DNA from: Dehalococcoidia bacterium
GTDB lineage: Bacteria > Chloroflexota > Dehalococcoidia > SZUA-161 > SpSt-899
Assembly (NCBI GenBank): GCA_023271485.1
Contig: JALPXT010000057.1
Coordinates: 1 to 8,711, forward strand
Direction of reading: 5' to 3'
DNA length: 8,711 nucleotides
The notes under the pieces were generated by a model that was given only the letters and a program-made list of their open reading frames with translations, made no database searches and was not told where the DNA came from. Positions 5,493 through 8,711 of the stretch are shown here, in pieces (position 1 is the first letter of the stretch; each line of letters opens with the position of its first letter). Both the position numbers and the translations under genes were made by a program.

Positions 5493-5530
5493 AGACACTT
5501 GGACACCCAGATACGATGGTGTCCGACTTT
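5493..5530. repeat. Origin-like repeat A': inverted copy of the hairpin repeat
   Basis: Its reverse complement shares AAGTCGGACACC exactly, and GGTGTCC-x-AGTGTCT with one mismatch, with the repeat at 5371-5410; only the loops differ. The copy itself forms a hairpin, GGACACC (5501-5507) with GGTGTCC (5518-5524) over a 10-base loop. Conserved arms with diverged loops point to selection on the arms, either as protein binding sites or as structured RNA/DNA. Confidence 0.62.
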
Positions 5531-5579
5531 TCGTAAGCGATGCCCTGGCAATAATTCACCATGAAGAGGAGGAGGCGAT

Positions 5580-5753
5580 ATGAGTTTGGCGAGAGGCATT
5601 CGCGGAAACTACCGAAAAAAGGTGATTTATGATCATCGGCTTTTCAAATTCTTGGAATGTTTCGATAATTACGCCATGGGCAGGGTTTCATGGGAATATT
5701 TGGATCAAAGAAGTCGGAAATTAGCCGAAATTCGTGGAGTTCGTCGGAAATGA
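5580..5753 (+). CDS. Small basic protein of 57 residues, unknown function
   Basis: This short frame begins at ATG 5580 behind one of the best ribosome binding sites in the window (AGAGGAGGAGG, ending about 4 bases before the ATG) and ends at TGA 5751-5753. The product is very basic: MSLARGIRGNYRKK at the start and IRGVRRK at the end, with an aromatic middle (LFKFLECFDNYAMG, VSWEYLD). Composition suggests a nucleic-acid-binding accessory protein, but I see no named domain. A -10-like AATAAT at 5550-5555 could provide its own promoter. It lies between the origin-like repeats and the topoisomerase operon, and its coding sequence contains the 12-mer AAAGAAGTCGGA (5707-5718) that also begins repeat A at 5371. 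Confidence 0.62.
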   Translation: MSLARGIRGNYRKKVIYDHRLFKFLECFDNYAMGRVSWEYLDQRSRKLAEIRGVRRK

Positions 5754-5775
5754 GGACACTTTCCTTCAGCCGCTC

Positions 5776-5805
5776 GGGCCGGGGTGTTGCCTCCCACCCC
5801 GGCCC
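5776..5805 (+). promoter_or_regulatory. GC-rich 11-bp hairpin in the leader of the topoisomerase operon
   Basis: GGGCCGGGGTG (5776-5786) and CACCCCGGCCC (5795-5805) are perfect reverse complements over an 8-base loop. The stem is nearly all G-C and would be very stable. There is no T run after it, so it is not a canonical intrinsic terminator. It lies 45 bases before the topoisomerase B start codon and 22 bases after the small gene's stop, where it could stabilise the mRNA or limit read-through. Confidence 0.6.
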
Positions 5806-5850
5806 CATGGGTGGCAAATTTGAGAGGAGTAATGTTGAAAGGATGGAACG

Positions 5851-7359
5851 ATGGCACTGAAACTAACTGGAAACTACTCAAAACATAACAAACCTACACC
5901 GACAGCAAAGGTTTCTCAAGTGGAATCGGTAAAGGACGGAACGGACAACAAAGTACTGCATCGAAGCATGTTCGAGACTTCCCGAATGTTGGAGTATTTT
6001 ACAGAACGGGAGTTGAGCTATCAAACGGGGCACAGTAGAGAGGCTTGGCCCCGGGTGATACTGAAGGAGTTGATGGACAACGCCTTGGATGCTTGCGAGA
6101 ATGCCTCAGTGGATCCCGAGATAAAAGTAGAACTGCGTGATGAAGGGCAATTCTTTTCAATAGTGGTTGAGGATAATGGCCCCGGGATTCAGCCCGAGGT
6201 GGTAACTAAGATATTGGACTTCCGGACCAAAACCTCAGACAAAGAAGCCTATGTCTCGCCAACGCGGGGCGCTCAGGGGAATGCACTGAAGACAGTATTC
6301 ACTATTCCCTATGTACTGAGCGCCAGTACGCCAAAAGAAGGCACTTGCGAAATAGAAAGTCAAGGTATCAGGCACACGATCAAAGTGAGACTCGATATGA
6401 TAAAGCAAGAGCCACGAATCGAGCATAAGCGGGTAGAAATTGTAAAAAATCAGGGTTGCCGGGTTTCTGTCTGGTTGGATAATACTACTATTCCCCATAG
6501 TTTCGCAAGTGAGCAGTTTTTACAAATCCTGTCTGATTACCATCTTTTCAATCCTCATCTTGCTCTTACAACTAACCTGAGGAAGAGGGGAACAGGCAAG
6601 TGTATTGGTGCAAGTCCGTTAGGTGCAAATTATGAACTAATCTATATTGATAATGAGGGGTATTATAAAGCAACTGTCTCTAACTGGCATAAGTGGAAGC
6701 CGAACGACTTTACTAGCCCTTTATGGTACAGCACTGATGATTTAAAGAAACTAATTGCTTCGCATGTGGCATTGGCTCAGGATGGAGGTCGAGACTTAAC
6801 CTTGAGAGAATTCGTAGCCCAGTTCAGAGGGTTAACCTCAACAGCTAAGCAAAAGGCCGTAATCTCTCGCTTGCCAAGGATCAAGCGACTGTCGGACTTT
6901 GTGAGCAATGGGGATGTCGACTCAGCCCTTATTTCAGTGTTACTTGAGAATATGAGATCACAGACTAGACCTGTTCCCCCTCAGAACTTAGGTATTATTG
7001 GCGAAGAACATTTCGTGAAGTGCTTTGAAGGCAGAAAGGTTAAATATACCAGGAAGATGGGGGGAAAGGATAATATTCCGTTTATAGTCGAAGTAGCGTA
7101 TATCCCCGATGAGGACTTGGAAGAGGTTAAGTTCCACTTTGGGCTCAACTTTGCCCCGGTAAGCAGCGATCCCCTCCAGAGTTGTAGTTTACTGCACGAG
7201 ACCAGGAAGGAAAATTTTGAAGGTTCTGGGATAAAGGGTCTTGCTAGCCGGTACAAAGTCGATTGCAAGGATAAGATTCACATTGTCTGTCATATGACCT
7301 ATCCGCGGTTCAGGTTTAAGGATCGGGGAAAAACTATCTTGGAGGTAGGGAATGAGTAG
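5851..7359 (+). CDS. top6B: DNA topoisomerase VI-like subunit B (GHKL ATPase)
   Basis: ATPase subunit of a type IIB topoisomerase; ATP-driven dimerisation closes the gate that captures a second DNA duplex while subunit A cuts. The 502-residue length is near that of archaeal Top6B. The GHKL domain (about 35-220) has the N box KELMDNALDACE with catalytic-base candidate Glu73 and Mg-binding Asn77, the G1 motif DNGPGI (108-113), and a G2 motif RGAQGNALKT (139-148). An H2TH-like helical part (about 318-365) is followed by VPPQNLGIIGEE (375-386) and NIPFIVEVAY (408-417), matching the start of the transducer domain. The end, HMTYPRFRFKDRGK (481-494), fits the last transducer strands. The Trp-Lys-x-Tyr element usual in the transducer is not recognisable; the aligned stretch reads IKGLASRYKV. 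ATG 5851 has AAAGGA 7 bases upstream. It overlaps subunit A by 8 bases. Confidence 0.88.
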   Translation: MALKLTGNYSKHNKPTPTAKVSQVESVKDGTDNKVLHRSMFETSRMLEYFTERELSYQTGHSREAWPRVILKELMDNALDACENASVDPEIKVELRDEGQFFSIVVEDNGPGIQPEVVTKILDFRTKTSDKEAYVSPTRGAQGNALKTVFTIPYVLSASTPKEGTCEIESQGIRHTIKVRLDMIKQEPRIEHKRVEIVKNQGCRVSVWLDNTTIPHSFASEQFLQILSDYHLFNPHLALTTNLRKRGTGKCIGASPLGANYELIYIDNEGYYKATVSNWHKWKPNDFTSPLWYSTDDLKKLIASHVALAQDGGRDLTLREFVAQFRGLTSTAKQKAVISRLPRIKRLSDFVSNGDVDSALISVLLENMRSQTRPVPPQNLGIIGEEHFVKCFEGRKVKYTRKMGGKDNIPFIVEVAYIPDEDLEEVKFHFGLNFAPVSSDPLQSCSLLHETRKENFEGSGIKGLASRYKVDCKDKIHIVCHMTYPRFRFKDRGKTILEVGNE

Positions 7360-8638
7360 CAGTTCTATTCTTGACGCAGTAGCTGATTCCCTTAGCGATG
7401 TACTGAAAGGACACTATGCTGAGAAAAAGCGTGTCGAGCGTGAGAGGAGGATCAGAACGTGGCCAATCTCAACTCGAAGATACGAGGTGACCGTAAAAGA
7501 AGCTACATTTCATGTGATGAAAGAAGCGGCAAGCAAAGCCTCAGCCAATTTCGCATTACCTTATTCAGTACGGCAGCTCTACTACCAGGTACGACCTTTG
7601 ATTCAAGCTTACACCACCAAGGAGTTGGATTACGCCTATTTTACCCCACCACTGGTAACGGAGTATGAGGAAATTAATGGCCCACTACAAGGGCTTATCT
7701 ACGAGCCGAGAGGGCACCTTATTGAACCGCATAGGGATATTGAAGTGGCTTTGGGGACTGTGGATGTCGCCGGATACGAAATACCTGACTACGAATACGA
7801 CAAAATCCTCTATATCGAAAAGGAGGGTTTCAACCAGATATTTAATGCTGTTAAACTAGGGCAGAGATACGACATGGCACTAATGACTGCCAAGGGCTTC
7901 GCTACTAGAGCTGCAAAGCTACTTCTCTCTCACGCCTCAAGGAGGGATATTATCGTGTTAGTAGCTCATGACGCTGATATTTCTGGGTATGAGATAGCCA
8001 GAACGCTGGAGAATGAAACCAGAACTACTCGAGGTATGCACATTGACGTTATCGACCTGGGACTCAGCGTAGGGGAATCATTAGACATGGGGTTGGAAAT
8101 CGAAGATGTAGTTATACGGAAGACCCCGTCTTCTGCTCTCTTGGGGAGACTTACTCCGGAGGAGAAGGAGTTTCTAATCGGGACTCGCTATAACTATAAA
8201 GCCCGACAAGGCAAAAGGGTTGAGCTTAATGCCATGACGACTGGCCAGCTAATTACGTGGCTGGAAGGTAGGTTAAAGGACTTTGGCTTGCAAACGAAGG
8301 TGTTGCCACCTGAGGATGTAGTGAAAGAAGAACTAGAAGGTGTTATAGCCTCAAAACTTGATGAGGATATAGAGAAAGCAATAAAGGAGGCAATTGAAGA
8401 TTTACTTGGATCAACTATGGATGAGTTAGGGCAGGAGGTTAAAGAGAAGATAAAAACTCCTGAGATAGAGGATGATTATTACGATAGATTGAGAGAGTTC
8501 TTGTCGGATTGCCCACCTGAATACTGGAGAGATTGGGTAGAGGAAAAGGCTATTGAACTAAAGAAGTCACATATCGAAACGAAAAAAGAGATGGTGGCAG
8601 AGTTCCTGCTTGAGCGATTGGGTATCACCCGTGATTGA
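7352..8638 (+). CDS. top6A: DNA topoisomerase VI-like subunit A (Spo11/Toprim)
   Basis: DNA-cleaving subunit of the type IIB enzyme; it forms covalent 5'-phosphotyrosyl links and makes staggered double-strand breaks that subunit B gates. The 428-residue protein has the winged-helix (5Y-CAP) region with SVRQLYYQVR at 72-81, where Tyr78 (second of the pair) is the likely nucleophile by comparison with Spo11. A Toprim domain follows: Glu156 in LYIEKEGF and the metal-binding Asp207/Asp209 in HDADISGYE, then VELNAM at 290-295. All catalytic positions are present, so it should be active. It is longer than archaeal Top6A (about 370-390), with an acidic, helical C-terminal extension from about 320 to 428. 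GGAGGT lies 5 bases before ATG 7352, and the 8-base overlap with subunit B implies translational coupling and equal dosage. Confidence 0.88.
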   Translation: MSSSSILDAVADSLSDVLKGHYAEKKRVERERRIRTWPISTRRYEVTVKEATFHVMKEAASKASANFALPYSVRQLYYQVRPLIQAYTTKELDYAYFTPPLVTEYEEINGPLQGLIYEPRGHLIEPHRDIEVALGTVDVAGYEIPDYEYDKILYIEKEGFNQIFNAVKLGQRYDMALMTAKGFATRAAKLLLSHASRRDIIVLVAHDADISGYEIARTLENETRTTRGMHIDVIDLGLSVGESLDMGLEIEDVVIRKTPSSALLGRLTPEEKEFLIGTRYNYKARQGKRVELNAMTTGQLITWLEGRLKDFGLQTKVLPPEDVVKEELEGVIASKLDEDIEKAIKEAIEDLLGSTMDELGQEVKEKIKTPEIEDDYYDRLREFLSDCPPEYWRDWVEEKAIELKKSHIETKKEMVAEFLLERLGITRD

Positions 8639-8711
8639 GTTAAGACAACCCCGGGGACACAAGATCCAGCAGGAGATCGCCGAAATGACGGGGCTGTCAC
8701 GTTCGAGAATA
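8631..8711 (+). CDS. Start of a helix-turn-helix protein, truncated by the window edge
   Basis: From GTG 8631 the frame stays open to the window end, giving 27 residues. KIQQEIAEMTGLSRSRI (residues 11-27) has the helix-turn-glycine-helix pattern of a DNA-binding HTH. The GTG overlaps the subunit A stop by 8 bases, exactly the overlap used between subunits B and A, which argues that this is the third gene of the same operon. I see no strong ribosome binding site, so translation would rely on coupling. The rest is outside the window; it could be an operon regulator or the DNA-binding part of a larger protein. Confidence 0.5.
   Translation, partial: MIELRQPRGHKIQQEIAEMTGLSRSRI

Larger units (their letters stand above)
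193..8711. mobile_element. Left part of a tRNA-Gly-integrated mobile element (integrative plasmid, ICE or phage satellite)
   Basis: The call rests on the combination of a tRNA gene next to a tyrosine recombinase, an AbrB-like regulator with a face-to-face promoter region, a D5-type SF3 helicase, a repeat-rich origin-like region and several small uncharacterised genes. No capsid, terminase, portal, relaxase or type IV secretion gene is visible, so I cannot say whether it is a phage, a satellite, an integrated plasmid or an ICE. The right end is outside the window. Confidence 0.65.

Noticed and set aside
5371..5530. CRISPR-like array
   Set aside because: There are only two copies, in inverted orientation, with internal hairpins and no spacer periodicity or cas genes.
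5832..5888. 18-codon leader peptide overlapping the topoisomerase B start
   Set aside because: The purine-rich GAGAGGAG ends only 2 bases before this ATG, too close for normal initiation, and the peptide shows no codon runs suggesting attenuation.
5851..8638. Wadjet (Jet) defence system or gyrase/topoisomerase IV
   Set aside because: There are no SMC-like or kleisin-like genes as in Wadjet, and the A subunit has a Spo11-type tyrosine with Toprim in the same chain and a Top6B-type partner, unlike GyrA/GyrB.

Overview
The window looks like the left part of an integrative mobile element inserted at a tRNA-Gly gene of a bacterium. Evidence for a bacterium is the set of sigma-70-like promoters (TTGACA/TATAAT type), strong purine-rich Shine-Dalgarno sequences, and a tRNA with no encoded CCA. 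The sequence has moderate GC and the standard stop codons. I cannot assign a phylum from the sequence alone.

Layout. Positions 1-150 hold host-side sequence with the tail of a possible small lipoprotein. A complete tRNA-Gly(TCC) follows at 141-212. A tyrosine recombinase (302-1225) reads away from the tRNA, the classical arrangement of an integrase beside its attachment site. Convergent to it is a multi-spanning membrane protein of unknown function (1378-2253, minus). After a roughly 360-base non-coding stretch (a promoter and a possible bidirectional terminator) comes a zinc-ribbon protein (2618-3118, minus). It diverges from an AbrB/MazE-type DNA-binding protein (3198-3419, plus). The 79 bases between them carry two good promoters that face each other and overlap at their -10 boxes, so this looks like a regulatory switch.

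From 3198 to 5361 the plus strand forms one unit: AbrB-like regulator, a 10-11 bp hairpin, a helical small protein (3495-3920), and an SF3/D5-type replicative helicase (3901-5361) that lacks a primase domain. Just downstream (5371-5530) two inverted copies of a hairpin-forming repeat flank an AT-rich, palindrome-rich core. This is my best candidate for the replication origin of the element. A 57-residue basic protein with a very strong ribosome binding site (5580-5753) and a GC-rich 11 bp hairpin precede the last operon.

The last operon is the most interesting part: a complete two-gene DNA topoisomerase VI-like pair, subunit B (GHKL ATPase, 5851-7359) and subunit A (Spo11-like tyrosine plus Toprim, 7352-8638). 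The genes overlap by 8 bases and are followed, again with an 8-base overlap, by the start of a helix-turn-helix protein that runs off the window. Type IIB topoisomerases are typical of archaea and plants and patchy in bacteria. Here one is packaged with an integrase and a replicative helicase, suggesting a dedicated topoisomerase for replication, decatenation or maintenance of the excised element; a role in conflict with other elements is an alternative that the window cannot settle.
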